The notes under the pieces were generated by a model. That model saw nothing but the letters and a program-made list of their open reading frames with translations. It was not told the origin of the DNA and searched no databases. This document shows positions 46,642 to 57,727 of a stretch of 64,000 bases of DNA, piece by piece. Each line of letters starts with the position of its first letter. The first letter of the stretch is position 1. The position numbers and the translations under genes are program-made. Source of the DNA: Larix kaempferi (Eukaryota; Streptophyta; Pinopsida; Pinales; Pinaceae); contig BSBM01001662.1 of the NCBI GenBank assembly GCA_027924585.1, positions 1,612,001-1,676,000 of the forward strand, given 5' to 3'.

Positions 46642-48045
46642 TCACTGCTCAGATTTAAGCTCACGGATCTCGTCTGCAAACGCTTTCAAGCTCTCATGCG
46701 CAGATCCTGCCCGTTCATTCATAGCCTGTCTCGCCAACTCTCCAATCTCCTTAACCTTCCTCCTCTCCTCTCTTCCACAATCCTTCCCCATTATTTGTGC
46801 CACGGCCCTCTTTAACTCTTCTCCGTTAGGAACACCATTCTCGCCTTCACAGAGCTGCACGCCGATCTTAAGTAAGTCAGACACCAGCAAAGAATTGCAG
46901 AATTGATCTCCGGAGACGGGCCATGTAATCATCGGAATCCCCATGGTGATGCTCTGTAAAGTGGAATTCCAATCGCAGTGGGTAAGTAATCCCCCGACGG
47001 AATGGTGCGAGAGAATGAGTTGTTGTGGTGCTGGGCCTCTGATTATGACCCAATTACCTCTTTTCTCATCTACTCGTTCCTCAAACCCTGGGGGCATGGC
47101 AGTAATGCTGTTATGAACCCATATGAAGGGCTTATTCATGGCCTCCAATCCGTAGGCTAATTCCATGATTTGTTCGTCAGACAGAGCGGAGTAGTTGCCT
47201 AAGCAAACGTAGAGAACGGAGTCCGCTTCCTGCGACTCCAACCACTGAAGGCAACCGCGCGATTCTTCATGGGAATTATTGAAACCATGTAGCGGCAGAA
47301 TGGGGCCGATTGGCCATACAGGCCTTCCCGTGGTGTTGTGCAGGTGGTCGATATGACCGAGCTCGAGGTCGTAGAAGGTGTTTATAAGGGAACCCCAGCT
47401 TTGGAGATTCAGGAGCCTGTTCTGATGCATGAACTCGGACACGGGATCGAATCTCTGGAACATCCGTGCCGTTCGAGAAATCTGGGTCCGGCGAAAGGCG
47501 ATCTGCAGAGGAAGGTCGGGCATTATAAAATACTCGTCGTCGGTTTTGACCCCGAGATGTGGCATATGCGTCCACAGGGAATTGTCTACGCAGGCTCCGA
47601 ATGCACTGGATGTATGGAAAACGGCTCTGGGGATCGCGAGTTTAGCAGAGATTCGTTGAGTCCATCCGAGGTAGAAGTCGCTGATTATGCACACTGGACG
47701 TACCGTCTGCTGTTGGATCCATTGCTCGATTGGGTGTGCAAGCAATCGAAACGAGTAGACGAGAAGATCGACGGATTTCCGGGGAGTATCTTCTTCCATT
47801 TCTACTTGCTCTGATGGGATGGGGATGTAGAGAGGCCTAATGTTCAGGGACTCCGTGTTTGCTCGCTGTAAGAGATGTCGCAGGGGAGGGGAGTGAGATC
47901 TTGTTGTGAGAATGGTGATGGAGATTCCATGGGAAGCCAGTCGATAGGAGAACTCCAGAAACGGAACCAATTGGTCGTGTTCAGGGAAAGGAATGGCCAA
48001 TACATGTGGAGATTTACTGGTACTGGTTGCAGCAGCAGACGCCAT
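46642..48045 (-). CDS. Intronless UDP-glycosyltransferase (GT1 family, UGT89-like) with altered active-site residues
   Basis: An open frame of 467 codons, the usual plant UGT length, from MASAAATSTSKSPHVLAIPF. The N-terminal acceptor domain has ITILTTRSHSPPL and CIISDFYLGWTQRISAKLAI (residues 119-137), in the style of the UGT89 group. The C-terminal donor domain has RPVWPIGPI, CLQWLESQEADSVLYVCLG and a PSPG box (about 338-381) ending WPVSGDQ. Family members transfer sugar from a UDP-sugar to small molecules in the cytosol. Against the family consensus, the catalytic His is Gln25 (PFPEHDQ for PFPxQGH; a His lies two residues earlier), the PSPG Trp is Pro338, HCGWNS is HCDWNS (Asp358) and the ribose-binding Glu is Gln364. 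The dyad Asp (Asp123) and final Asp380-Gln381 remain. Activity is therefore uncertain. It is absent from duplication copy A. Confidence 0.9.
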   Translation of the reverse strand: MASAAATSTSKSPHVLAIPFPEHDQLVPFLEFSYRLASHGISITILTTRSHSPPLRHLLQRANTESLNIRPLYIPIPSEQVEMEEDTPRKSVDLLVYSFRLLAHPIEQWIQQQTVRPVCIISDFYLGWTQRISAKLAIPRAVFHTSSAFGACVDNSLWTHMPHLGVKTDDEYFIMPDLPLQIAFRRTQISRTARMFQRFDPVSEFMHQNRLLNLQSWGSLINTFYDLELGHIDHLHNTTGRPVWPIGPILPLHGFNNSHEESRGCLQWLESQEADSVLYVCLGNYSALSDEQIMELAYGLEAMNKPFIWVHNSITAMPPGFEERVDEKRGNWVIIRGPAPQQLILSHHSVGGLLTHCDWNSTLQSITMGIPMITWPVSGDQFCNSLLVSDLLKIGVQLCEGENGVPNGEELKRAVAQIMGKDCGREERRKVKEIGELARQAMNERAGSAHESLKAFADEIRELKSEQ

Positions 48046-48420
48046 GATATCTCTGCACAGCGAATATACAGAGCACTGATATATGCATTCACAGGATTAG
48101 AGACATTCCTTTCGTCTATATGTATATCGACTTCCGTATCCGATTTGACGAGCAGGTTGCGTGTTTTCTGTGGTGTTTTAGTTTGGGATGCATCTTGTCA
48201 TTGCAGTGGGGTCTTCCTTTGAGGGATTTTCTGATAAAGAAATGGAAGCTTGGAGAGTCAAATATAACGTGCCGCAAATTAAATATAACGGCTGGATCGA
48301 CCATTAAAACCAGAGGCCGATCGTTGATTAAAAAAGGTTCTAGAACCCAACCTTCATTGGCGTATTCAATTAATGGAACGGAGTAGACTAAATTTGCAGC
48401 AATTTTTTCTCCTTTCATAA
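48046..48420 (-). promoter_or_regulatory. Putative promoter and 5' leader of the UGT
   Basis: Directly upstream of the UGT start. Conserved in copy A (32740-33045) although the gene is not. A 100-codon minus frame crosses it, partly kept in both copies, but it matches no family. TATA-like AT stretches occur near 48105-48130; none is decisive. Confidence 0.45.
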
Positions 48421-49195
48421 TGAAATAGGTTAAATTTGGGGAGTATGATTTCTGCGTGAATGTAAATTTATCCCATTTTTAAAGAATTTATATGTTAAAA
48501 TTTTAAACTAAAAAAAATGATTTATTAAATCACCAAATTCCATTAAATAAAAAGAAAACCAAATATCCGGTGAAAGCATTTGACGGCTATCTTGATAAGA
48601 CGGAATGGATGATTCTATCGGTGGACCATGGAAGTAGATGCCGATGATCTGCAAACTATCGTGACAATTATAACAAGTAAATTTTGCGTGTAGTGTTGAT
48701 GACGTGGAGCTTGTCAAACATTTTGTTGAAATTGTTGATGACGTGGTACTTAGCAAGTTAGAGTCATACCAGATTAAATACTCTTTTTGAAACGTGTGTA
48801 CGTCTTTCTAAAAATTTATTTAATAAAATAATTTGCTTTTAAAAATAAAGTTTAGTATGCATCGGGTAATCTCTTTCTTAAGATGGGAAATTTGGTATTA
48901 AATTGCTTTTTGGAAATTAATTATTGGTTTTTCATGTCGACATTGTTTTCTGATTTTCTAGCGCGGGGATTACGGGCATTTATTTGCTGGGAATGATGTA
49001 TTGTGGTTAGCACTTCTTATATTACCTCTTTCCAATAGTATGCTTTGTATTGAATTAGTATCATTAAGATAATGCTTTTAATGATGAGTTGTAGAAAAAC
49101 TTTAAGATGATCGTTGTATTCATAAGATGTACATCAACTATTTTGATTCTGACAAAGAAGTCGTCATTGGTTAAACATAATAATGGATAGACATC
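48421..49195. other. Right part of duplication copy B
   Basis: Matches copy A 33045-33460 and 34025-34515; no gene recognised. Confidence 0.6.
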
Positions 49196-50571
49196 CCTTA
49201 AAAAATCATATTAATTCTAAAATTTGTTATTTTTGATAAAAATTAAAATAAATTAAAAAAAATAAAATTGATTTTATATAATTTATTTTTTATCTATAAA
49301 TATTACTAAAATAAATAAATAAATTTTTATTTTTAAATTATAAATAAAAATTAATTTCAATAAATCAAATTACAACCCATATAAATCATTATGTAAAATT
49401 TAAATTTAAAAAAAAAATTCTTAATTTATGATTGACACTCCCATATACACTTGAGCATATGGCCCAATGATAGCTTAATTGACACAACATTATGCTTCAT
49501 GGTATATCATCGTCTCATTTTAATATGGAGATTATAAAAAATATATTCAAGGAATCCAAGGAAAGAAGATATGGAGAACCCGATAGTGCATCGATGAATG
49601 GAATCAGAAATTCCATGTGGAGATTTTATGGAGAACCAAGGAATGGTGTCCGACGATGTATTGGACCATGTTGGCACGAAAGAAAGAAGCCAACAAGAAG
49701 AGATCCAAGTGCACTGAGGCACAAAGACCGATAAGGTGTGATGATCGAAGGATCTGGAAGGCACATATTTGGAGGAGGACGTTAGGAAGGATGGTATGGG
49801 GGAAATGATGTATATCATCCATACGATTCGGGAAAGTTTGGTTTATCTCAACATGATGGCATAATAATGTGAAATGATGGGAGAAATAAGCCAAGGATTG
49901 ATGTGCAACTAAAAACTTTGGGAAACTTTTGGAAGGAAGAGAGAAAGTCTTCATACGAAAAGGAAAAGTGGAGAAAGAAAGAAAAAAGGAAGAAACCAGA
50001 GATAAAAAAAGGAAAGAGATGACAAAGTAGAGGGGATGATAGATAAGGAGACTCCAAAGAGGAAGTGTCCAACAATACATGTTAAATATAAATATATTTC
50101 TTGTTTATCAAATTTGGACTCTACCTGATGGAATCTGCAAGACTTGTATGCTCACATTGTCCTTTATATCATCTTTCTTGATAGCATATCCACAACAAAC
50201 CTATTTTATTGTGGATTGTTACATATATACAAACCACAAGTTCAAAATCCAAAACTCTAAATAGTTTAGGGGAATCTATCGACAAACCTGTGCCCACAAA
50301 GGAACTATGGTTGATGTCTTGAAATCAACCAATTCTTAAAAGATGAAAGAGTATTGATGTCTAATCTATAGTATTTCCGAGACAACTCTAGGAATAAGGA
50401 CCACCTAAAATCAACATATTTTGATAATAGTATTTGGATTGGTTGCTCATATAAACTAAAAATTAATTCTCCAGTATTACTTAAATTTAAATTATGCTAT
50501 ATAAAAATTGAGAATGATATCTATTATAAGGAACATAAATAATACTACATAAATTTAAGACTGGCCTATAA
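49196..50571. other. Unassigned sequence, partly purine-rich
   Basis: Very AT-rich to 49440, then a strongly purine-rich plus strand at 49880-50070 (GAAAGAAAG-type runs) that keeps long minus-strand frames open. Those frames (49604-50080) have no domain motif. Confidence 0.35.
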
Positions 50572-50960
50572 AAATGTTGTTATTGACCATAATGGAAATA
50601 ATTATTACAATCCAAGTTACAACTAAAACTATTTCAATAATATAGACTCTCTGCGAATTGTTTATATAGACTCTCTGCGAATTATAAAACAATTGTTATT
50701 AATCATAATGAAAATAATTACTACAATCCAACGGCGAAAACTATTTTAATGATATAGACTCTCTGCGAATTATAAAGCAATTATTATTAATCATAATGGA
50801 AATAATTCCCACAATCCAAGTTAGGGTGAAAACTATTTAATGATATAAATCTCTGTGAATTATAAAACAATTTTCATTAACCATAATGAAAATAATTACT
50901 ACAATCCAAGTTATGGCAAAAACTATTTTCATGATATAGACTCTCTGCAAATTTTACGTG
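50572..50960. repeat. Four-unit tandem repeat, period about 88 bp
   Basis: Units begin near 50576, 50694, 50782 and 50870 and share CATAATGRAAATAATT, ACAATCCAA, AAAACTATTT and ATATAGACTCTCTGCGAATT. The first interval is longer because ATATAGACTCTCTGCGAATT is itself doubled. Confidence 0.85.
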
Positions 50961-51584
50961 ATGCATTAACAAGATCCCAAAATATATTTAAATGCAACTC
51001 TCTCTTATTAGATGGGGAATTTTATCTCGTTAAACAAAATTCATAAAAAGCGTTAAACAAAAGAGAAACCCTGATTTCTCATGACGTGGAAAGTCTGCCT
51101 ACTCATAACATGAATGCTCACAACTTGCCAAATTCCAAACGTCCAACATTCATCGAATATATAAATATATAACTGCATAGAAATTTAAGAGTGGCATGTA
51201 ATAAGTGGAATGTTGTGAAGTGACAGAAACGAGAATAGCAAGGGGTGAGACAATTTGTCTAATTTTTCTTCTTTTAAAGGAAGAACCAGAGTTAACGTAC
51301 AAACCATCGATTTTTTATGTAGTTTCTTGTGTTGTTATTGTTGCTTGTTCCATCATTGAGAAGAATCCATGATGGAGCAGTTGGGCTTCTCGATATGCAC
51401 AACCATTTATTACAGAAAAATTGCATGTTGTCTGATATCATAAAAAAATCATGACTGAGAAGGAAAGCGATGAAACTATTTGTAGATTTCGGAGTAATCT
51501 ATTTTTCTTCCCATAGTTCATCACTATGCTTGAGGAGGGATAAACCCTGACAAACTGGATATTAAGTAGGATGAAAAAACATTT
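50961..51584. other. Unassigned sequence
   Basis: No gene or repeat recognised. Confidence 0.3.
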
Positions 51585-52093
51585 TTAAAGAGTAACTAAG
51601 ATCGACTCTACTTCTTTTGCATGCCTTTCATGCGTGTGAATGGCTTGAAGACCAAGATTTCTTGCATGAGCTGTGCTCCGTAGTTCATTGGATCGAGGGA
51701 GTAGCTGGATTATCTTCTTCAACAAAAAATATGGGAGAATGTCCTTCTTTCCGGAATGCTCGCTAGTGTCCCTTTCTGCCTTGAAATTCCTGCGCAGGAC
51801 ATGTATGAAATCTTCGATACCTGCCATGAGGCTGCCGCTATCAATTTGACTTTCTGAACCCGTCACTAAATGTTCGCCTGAAAACCAGGATTTGAGGGCC
51901 GCCAATTATGATAAAATTTCAAAGTAGAGGCAATCAAAACGAAGTGGAAAACGTTTTGACTGTGAGAAACTTGAGGAGAGGGAACAGGCTTAATCCCTTC
52001 AACGTGAACGCCTATAGCTGTTTGCACATATCTTATCCGACCAAGTTCTCGTGAGAATGACCAAGGCGTTAGCCTCCCGGAGGAGAGGATCAA
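51585..52093 (-). pseudogene. Unrecognised coding-like stretch downstream of LINE #3 RNase H
   Basis: Two overlapping minus-strand frames (52093-51866 and 51905-51585) read with protein-like composition. The second contains DFIHVLRRNFKAERDTSEHS and KDILPYFLLKKIIQLLP. They could be one frame broken by a single frameshift near 51890. No family recognised. It directly follows the LINE #3 RNase H domain and could be a C-terminal extension or 3' part of that LINE, or an unrelated fragment. No poly-T tract marks a LINE end here. Confidence 0.35.
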
Positions 52094-52113
52094 GGAATGG
52101 CATGAATTTTAAT

Positions 52114-52860
52114 TTATTCATTTGCGTATTTGATTATCCTTGTCTTCAGAGTGGCTCCTTTATTTGCCAGAGAATCACCATCCTTGTTGTTGCTCCGAAG
52201 AACATGGAAGAGAAGGTGATCTGTTTTAGAAGAGATCTGGGTGATCCTTTGATGAATTATTTTACATCTGATGTTGCCTTTCTTGTAGCCAGACCTCATC
52301 TTATGGATAACCCGTCTTGAATCGCCAATTATTATTATTCTGCTTATGCCTATCCTAGCAATGATTTCGAAGCCAAGCATAAGAGGCCGCCACTCTGCTT
52401 CGTTATTTGTTTTCTTCCCCAGTCGCCAGGTAAAAGAATCAACCTTATTTCCATCGAAATCAAATATTATTCCTTCTGCACCTGCCTCTCTTGGATTACC
52501 TTTTGATGCTCCGTCAAAGAAAAACATATAAGAATTAAGCCTCTCCCGCCACTTCCAGAATTCATTTTTATTGAGTCTTATCGTGATGGAAATAAATATT
52601 ATTCCTCCTGCACCTGCCTCTCCTGGATTACCCTTTGATGCTCCGTCAAACAAAAATATATAAGAATTAAGCCTCTCCCGCCACTTCCAGAATTCATTTT
52701 TATTGAGTCTTATCTCCCATTCTTTTTTCTGTTGGTTTTGAGTTTTGGTCTGAAGTGAGCTTTGGTTCAAGAATTCTTTGCACCATCGGACCTCGTGGAA
52801 GTTTAAAGGTTCAAAGTCCGGGAGGTAGATGCCCCTGCTGCCAAGACTCTCAGAGGTCAT
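52114..52860 (-). pseudogene. LINE #3 RNase H domain with internal in-frame duplication
   Basis: An open frame of 248 codons. RNase H catalytic blocks are present: LFDGASKGNPGEAGAGGIIF, NNEAEWRPLMLG, IIIIGDSRRVIHKM and a final NKDGDSLANKG. The first block is duplicated: RLNKNEFWKWRERLNSY plus FDGASKGNP occurs twice (DNA copies at about 52463-52581 and 52594-52711), so the domain has two Asp-bearing first strands in tandem. The first copy ends IFISIT instead of continuing IFDFDGNKV. It lies at the C-terminal end of ORF2. An added RNase H is known for part of the plant L1 elements; the duplication looks like a private mutation. Confidence 0.85.
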
Positions 52861-53750
52861 ATTGATAGCTTTGTAAGCAGTTCTCGTGGGGTTGGCCTGT
52901 TTCCCTTAAAAAATAAGGTGGTTTCTTGCGAGCCATATTTTCCAACTGATATTTCTGGGAATTAGATCCCACACTTTCAAGAGAGTGGGTTTCCCTTTGG
53001 GATTTCCTGGATAGATATTTTTCCATTTAACTATCATATCGTTTGTATATGATTCAATGTTCCAATCTTTTTTCCAAGCTTTTCCAGGACTTTATCCCAC
53101 ACTTCCCTGGCGAAAGCACAATCCAAAAATAGATGTGAGGCCCCCTCGGAGAAGTTTTTGTAGAGGGAGCATTAGGAAGGTCCTTCAAAACCCCTTTTGA
53201 TTAGAAGGAAGGTCCTTCAAAACCCCTTTTGATTAGATTGTCAGTAGTCAGAAGCTTATTGTGAGCTACCAGCCAGAAAAAGTGGTTGATTTTGGGAATA
53301 CTGAATGGATTCCAGAACTTCTTCCACAAAGTGGAGGGTGCAGAGAGAGCACTCCTTTCAAGGCGATTGTACCTTTATTTGACCGTATAAACTCCAGATT
53401 GTCCCCAACCTATTCGATCCTTTTCCTTTCTATGCATTGGAGGTTTCCCATGAAGCTTTGAGCGGAAAGAAACATAGTCCCGTTGAGGCTGAGCTGGAGG
53501 ATTTAGGTTTTTCCATCCTTTCCAATCTCCAAAACTTGCCCAAATAGAAATATCGAAAAGGGTTGATAGATTTTCCTTGATCATCCATCTATGAAACTCT
53601 TCTAGGTCGGGCTTTGTGGTAAGATTAGGTTGATCCCATAGTCTATCCTACCATATCTTTATTTTCTTCACGTTCCGTGGGATCCAATAATACTTGTCTT
53701 TAATAAGGCCAACCGAGACTTTGCATAGATCCTAGATGGAAGTACCTTTC

Positions 53751-55773
53751 TGTAATGTCCCTTATTAGGAATTTTATTAAAATTGCAATTTTCCACTTTT
53801 TTTCCCTAGTTCGACCTTTGACTAGTTTCGATCTCTAGGTCCCAAATTTGCCCCAAATGATCCCAAATCTTCTGAGAAGGTATATGAATGATATTATAAC
53901 ATAAATATGTGTTTCATGGATGCCTCTGGACCTTTAAAATACTTCTGCAAATCCTCTTTCAATTCTGATCAATGTAGGTAACTTTACTAGTTATTTTCCT
54001 TTGACTAGTATTGGTGTCTAGGTCTCAAATTGACTCCAAATGCCTTCAAATATTCAAGGAAGGTGTATGAATGATATTATAACTTGAATATGATGTTTAT
54101 GGATGACATATGTCCACCAAAAGACCTCTGCAAACTCTCTTAAGATTCTGGACCAATTATGCAATTTTACTAGTAATTTGGGGTTCAAATCCCCCTGGGG
54201 TAAGTACTGAAAATGGCTTCCCAAATGCCTCCAAAGCCACTCAAATTTCTGAACAGAGGTAGGGAATGTATTAACGATGTTATTAAGGTCTCATGTGCAC
54301 CATTAATTGATTATTATATCTGTTCCAACCCTCTCCCATTCAACTGCAAAAATCACCAATTCGACCCTTGGGGAAATGGCACTATTTCTTCTCCCCGTGC
54401 AATTAAACTAAGTAAAAATACTTCAAATGCTCAAGTACAGTACATGAAACTTGTAAAATACATCCATGGCAGTCCATTAATCACAAATTCATCAGAGAAT
54501 CATCCATTCATTCGAAATCATCATCAATACATTGGTTCACAACAAGGTAGTGGGGAAATGGCATTGTTCTTCCATTAAAAATGCGATTTATACATTTCTA
54601 CTTGGAATTTCGACCTGAAACATTTTGGAGATGAAGAACAGAGTATTTACTTCATATTACAAAATAAATGGGGCATTAAAAGCTTCCCCAAAGAGTACAA
54701 TAGCTCACCAAAAACGCCCTCCCTCAAGGATCAAGAATATGCCATCAAAACCGGAAATGGTTGAAGGAGTGAGCTGCAATAGAAGAAACCATGAGCTGCC
54801 CTGTAGCTTACACCTGCAAATAAAGACTCCATTAAAGCTCCAAATGAAAGGTCTGAATGGCCTTTCCAATTACCAACTTGGATGGGAATCTTTCACCCTC
54901 GAAATTGGCTAAGGCAAGAAACTAGTCATCCACTAGCTCTCCCTCTTCACAAATGCAATTGCAAATTCTACAAATGATCAAAAGCCATTCTCATACTTCA
55001 TTTCTACATTTTATAACCAACATTAGCCTTCTAAGGGTCGAAATCCTCTCAATAGATTCAATAGATTTTCATTTAGGAAATATTCCACATTTGCCACTTG
55101 TCTCCTAGTTCCAACCTTCCATCTTCTCCCAAATTCGATTTTGAGTCTCTTTGGCTTCTCCAACTCCCAAATTCGCCTTCTTTGAGCCTATTTTTGGGGC
55201 TGACATGTCATAGTGGTCAGATGTCAGAGGTCAGGTCTGCAATTTGTCATAGTTGTCATAGATTCTCCATCATTGGTGTCATAGGGGCTAGGGAATCTAG
55301 CCCAAGTGTCCACAAACTTCCACTTTGACTCTTTATCTTCCATGGAGGTTACCAATCCTTCCAAATTCGACCTAATATGCTCAATGACATGTGTTATGAC
55401 TTACCAACTCACCCAAGAGTGTTCACATTCCCATTAATTCGAATTTGCAAAAGAGAGATACCATGTATTATGAAAAATCAAGCTAGTGTGGGTCCCACAT
55501 CCTCCATATGTCTCCAAAACCATTTGTCACTTAGGATTTCTCTTGAATTTCTTTATTCACTCTATTTATTAAATACTTGAACCCTTCTAATGTCTAAACA
55601 TCATTTATTATCCCCCTTATTCCAAATCCCAAAGCTTCCACCCCAAATCTAGGAAACTAGTAATTTTTCTCCTTGGCAATTATTTGACCCTTAACATCAA
55701 TTTTACAAACTCTAATGAATATGGCTAATGTGATTAGGCCATTGTGACCCAATTCCAAATTTGGGACATGACA
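53751..55773 (-). mobile_element. Solo LTR of a long-LTR element, 2023 bp, TSD CTTTC
   Basis: Plus-strand ends are TGTAATGTCCC and GGGACATGACA, an extended TG...CA inverted terminus. CTTTC flanks it at 53746-53750 and 55774-55778. The LINE #3 frame breaks off exactly at one side (KKSGGKGK) and resumes at the other (GTS..DLCKVSVGLIKDK), which proves insertion. It is related along its length to the LTR at 60895-63002, whose adjacent PBS fixes the orientation as minus. Frames inside (for example 54213-54578) are not recognised. Confidence 0.92.
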
Positions 55774-55789
55774 CTTTCCCTTCCCACCT

Positions 55790-57148
55790 GATTTTTTTAT
55801 GTATTTCTTTCTCAAAGCTTCTTTCCACCATTCTTTTCTCCCTTCGATCATCCTCCACACCATCTTAGCTCCCAAGGCTATGTTCATAATCCCAAGGTCT
55901 CTGAGACTTAGACCACCATTGATCTTTGGGATTTTGACTCTATTCGAGTTGACAAGGTGATATTTTTGTCCTTGGTTTCTTGCTCCCCGACAGAGAAATT
56001 TATTAATCTCCACGCTAATGTTGTTCATGAATTTTTTGGGGATATAGATGTAGTAAATGGGTTGAGAGGTGAGGACTGATTCGAGGAGAGTCAGTTTTCG
56101 TGCTAAATTAAGCCAGTTCAAATCCCAAGATTGAACTTTTTTCTTGATCTTTTGAAGAATTGGATTCCGAGCTGAAGAGATGGAGGAATTCCTAAATGTT
56201 GGGGCACCTAAATACTTAAAAGAGTTCCATTCTGTCTCAAACCCGCAATCCATAGCCAGAGAGATATCTCTCAAGGTTTTGGGGTTGCAATTCCAACCAT
56301 ATAGGTAACTTTTTTCAGAATTTGCTTTTCCCCCTAAGCCAGAGAGGAAGAGGTTTATGGATATTTTGAAATGTCTTGCTATCTGAACAGAGGCGCTTCC
56401 AAGTATTATGGCTTCGTCAGCAAATTGAGCATGATTGAATGGGTTTACACCCCTAGCTATGGAAAGGCCCATAAGGTTTCCTTCAGTCATTTTCCTGTTC
56501 AGTCTTCTACTCAAAGAGTCAACTGCTAAGATTTAAAGAAAGGAAGAGAGGGGGTAGCCTTGTCGTATCCCATGAGACATGATGAAGAAGTTTTTTGGGA
56601 GGCCATTAACCAGAGGGGCTACCCAGGGGGAACTAATGCAAGCTTTAATCCACCTTATACAGGAATCAAAGAAACCAAATTTACCAAGAACCATAAAAAT
56701 GAAATCATGTCTCACTCTGTCGAAAGCATTTGCTAGATCTAATTTTATTGGCATACCTAAATCTTTCCTCTTTTGACTAGAATGGATTGCTTGCTAAACC
56801 ATAAGGATGATGTCGAATATTTGTCTCTCAGTGATGAAGCCACCTTGATTTGCTGATATAAGTTTGGGAATGGACTTTTTAAGCTTGCTGGAGATGATTT
56901 TTGTAAGAATCTTGTAGGATGCGTTGCACATAGAGATGGGCTTGAAGCGATTGATGGAGGTTGGATTTTTTTTCTTTTGGGATTAAAGCTAGAAAGGTGG
57001 AGTTTGTGGCTCTCCCTATTTTGTCTTTTCCTCTCGTCCAATTAAACATTCTAATGAGATATTTTTTGATAAAATTCCAACATTTCCTGTAGAAATTGAT
57101 TGAGAAGTCGTCTGTTCCTGGGGCCTTTTTCGGATGTAAGTTCCACAC
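55790..57148 (-). pseudogene. LINE #3 reverse transcriptase
   Basis: MWNLHPKKAPGTDDFSINFY (57148) begins the RT fingers; FLALIPKEKKSN follows. MPIKLDLANAFDRVRHDFIF and HGIRQGYPLSSFL (56754-56540) are palm motifs. The catalytic box reads FADE near 56430 in place of FADD. FKYLGAPTF and LNLARKLTLLESVLTSQPIYY are thumb-region blocks. Stops and frame changes lie near 56880, 56755 and 56520. The frame runs into the solo LTR at 55773. Confidence 0.88.
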
Positions 57149-57196
57149 TGCCTTGTGAACCTCCTACTTTGAAATGGGTCTCTACATTGTTTTGTT

Positions 57197-57727
57197 CTAT
57201 TCTTTAGAGATTAGAAGGGGGATATCCTCGCACATTTGTTCGAGATATGCAGAATCATAGCCTTCTTTTTCTCCATACAAATTTTCGTAGAAGAGTTTAG
57301 CTTCTTCTTCAATTTTTTTTTTGGTTGGAAATTTGTTCTCCATTTTCCTTAGCTTGCTTGTTAATGGTGTTCTTTCTTTTCCTTTCCTTACATTGTGAAT
57401 GGAAAAATTTAGTGTTCTTATCTCCATTTTTGAGCCAAAGGCTTCTGGATTTGAGTCTCCATAAAACTTCCTCCTTATTGGTGAGGGCTTGAAATTCCTT
57501 GTCCAGATCCTTTTCTTTTTTAATAATTTATTTGGTTATTTGTTCCTCTTCAATTTTTGAATGGATAGATTCCAGGTCTGCTAATTTCTTTTTTCGCTCT
57601 TTGCTCGAATCTTGATAAAAATATTTAACCCAAGCTTCAAGGGATTTTTTAACATTTTTGAGCTTAGATTCCCAGATGAATCTTTGGGATCCTATTACAT
57701 ATATGTTTCAAGCCTAATTGATGACAT
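57197..57727 (-). pseudogene. LINE #3 linker between endonuclease and RT
   Basis: A charged, partly helical region with broken frames (for example 57427-57197, LFYENLYGEKEG), as found between the domains of plant LINE ORF2. Confidence 0.65.

Larger units (their letters stand above)
35228..49195. repeat. Segmental duplication, copy B (with UGT)
   Basis: Collinear with copy A but expanded by three private blocks: 35350-36393, LINE #2 at 37328-43893, and about 45650-48065 with the UGT. LINE #1-derived sequence is present at 35228-35349 and 36394-36915, then the LINE #1 TSD copy at 36916-36928 and shared flank. The left TSD and 3' half of LINE #1 are absent, so the duplication breakpoint lies inside the LINE. 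Confidence 0.85.

Noticed and set aside
47338-47814. 158-codon plus-strand frame opposite the UGT
   Set aside because: Shadow of the GC-richer UGT coding strand; no domain motif.
49604-50080. Long minus-strand frames rich in Phe, Leu and Ser
   Set aside because: Produced by a purine-rich plus strand; low complexity.
55098-55580. Open frames inside the solo LTR
   Set aside because: No domain and not shared as frames with the related LTR.
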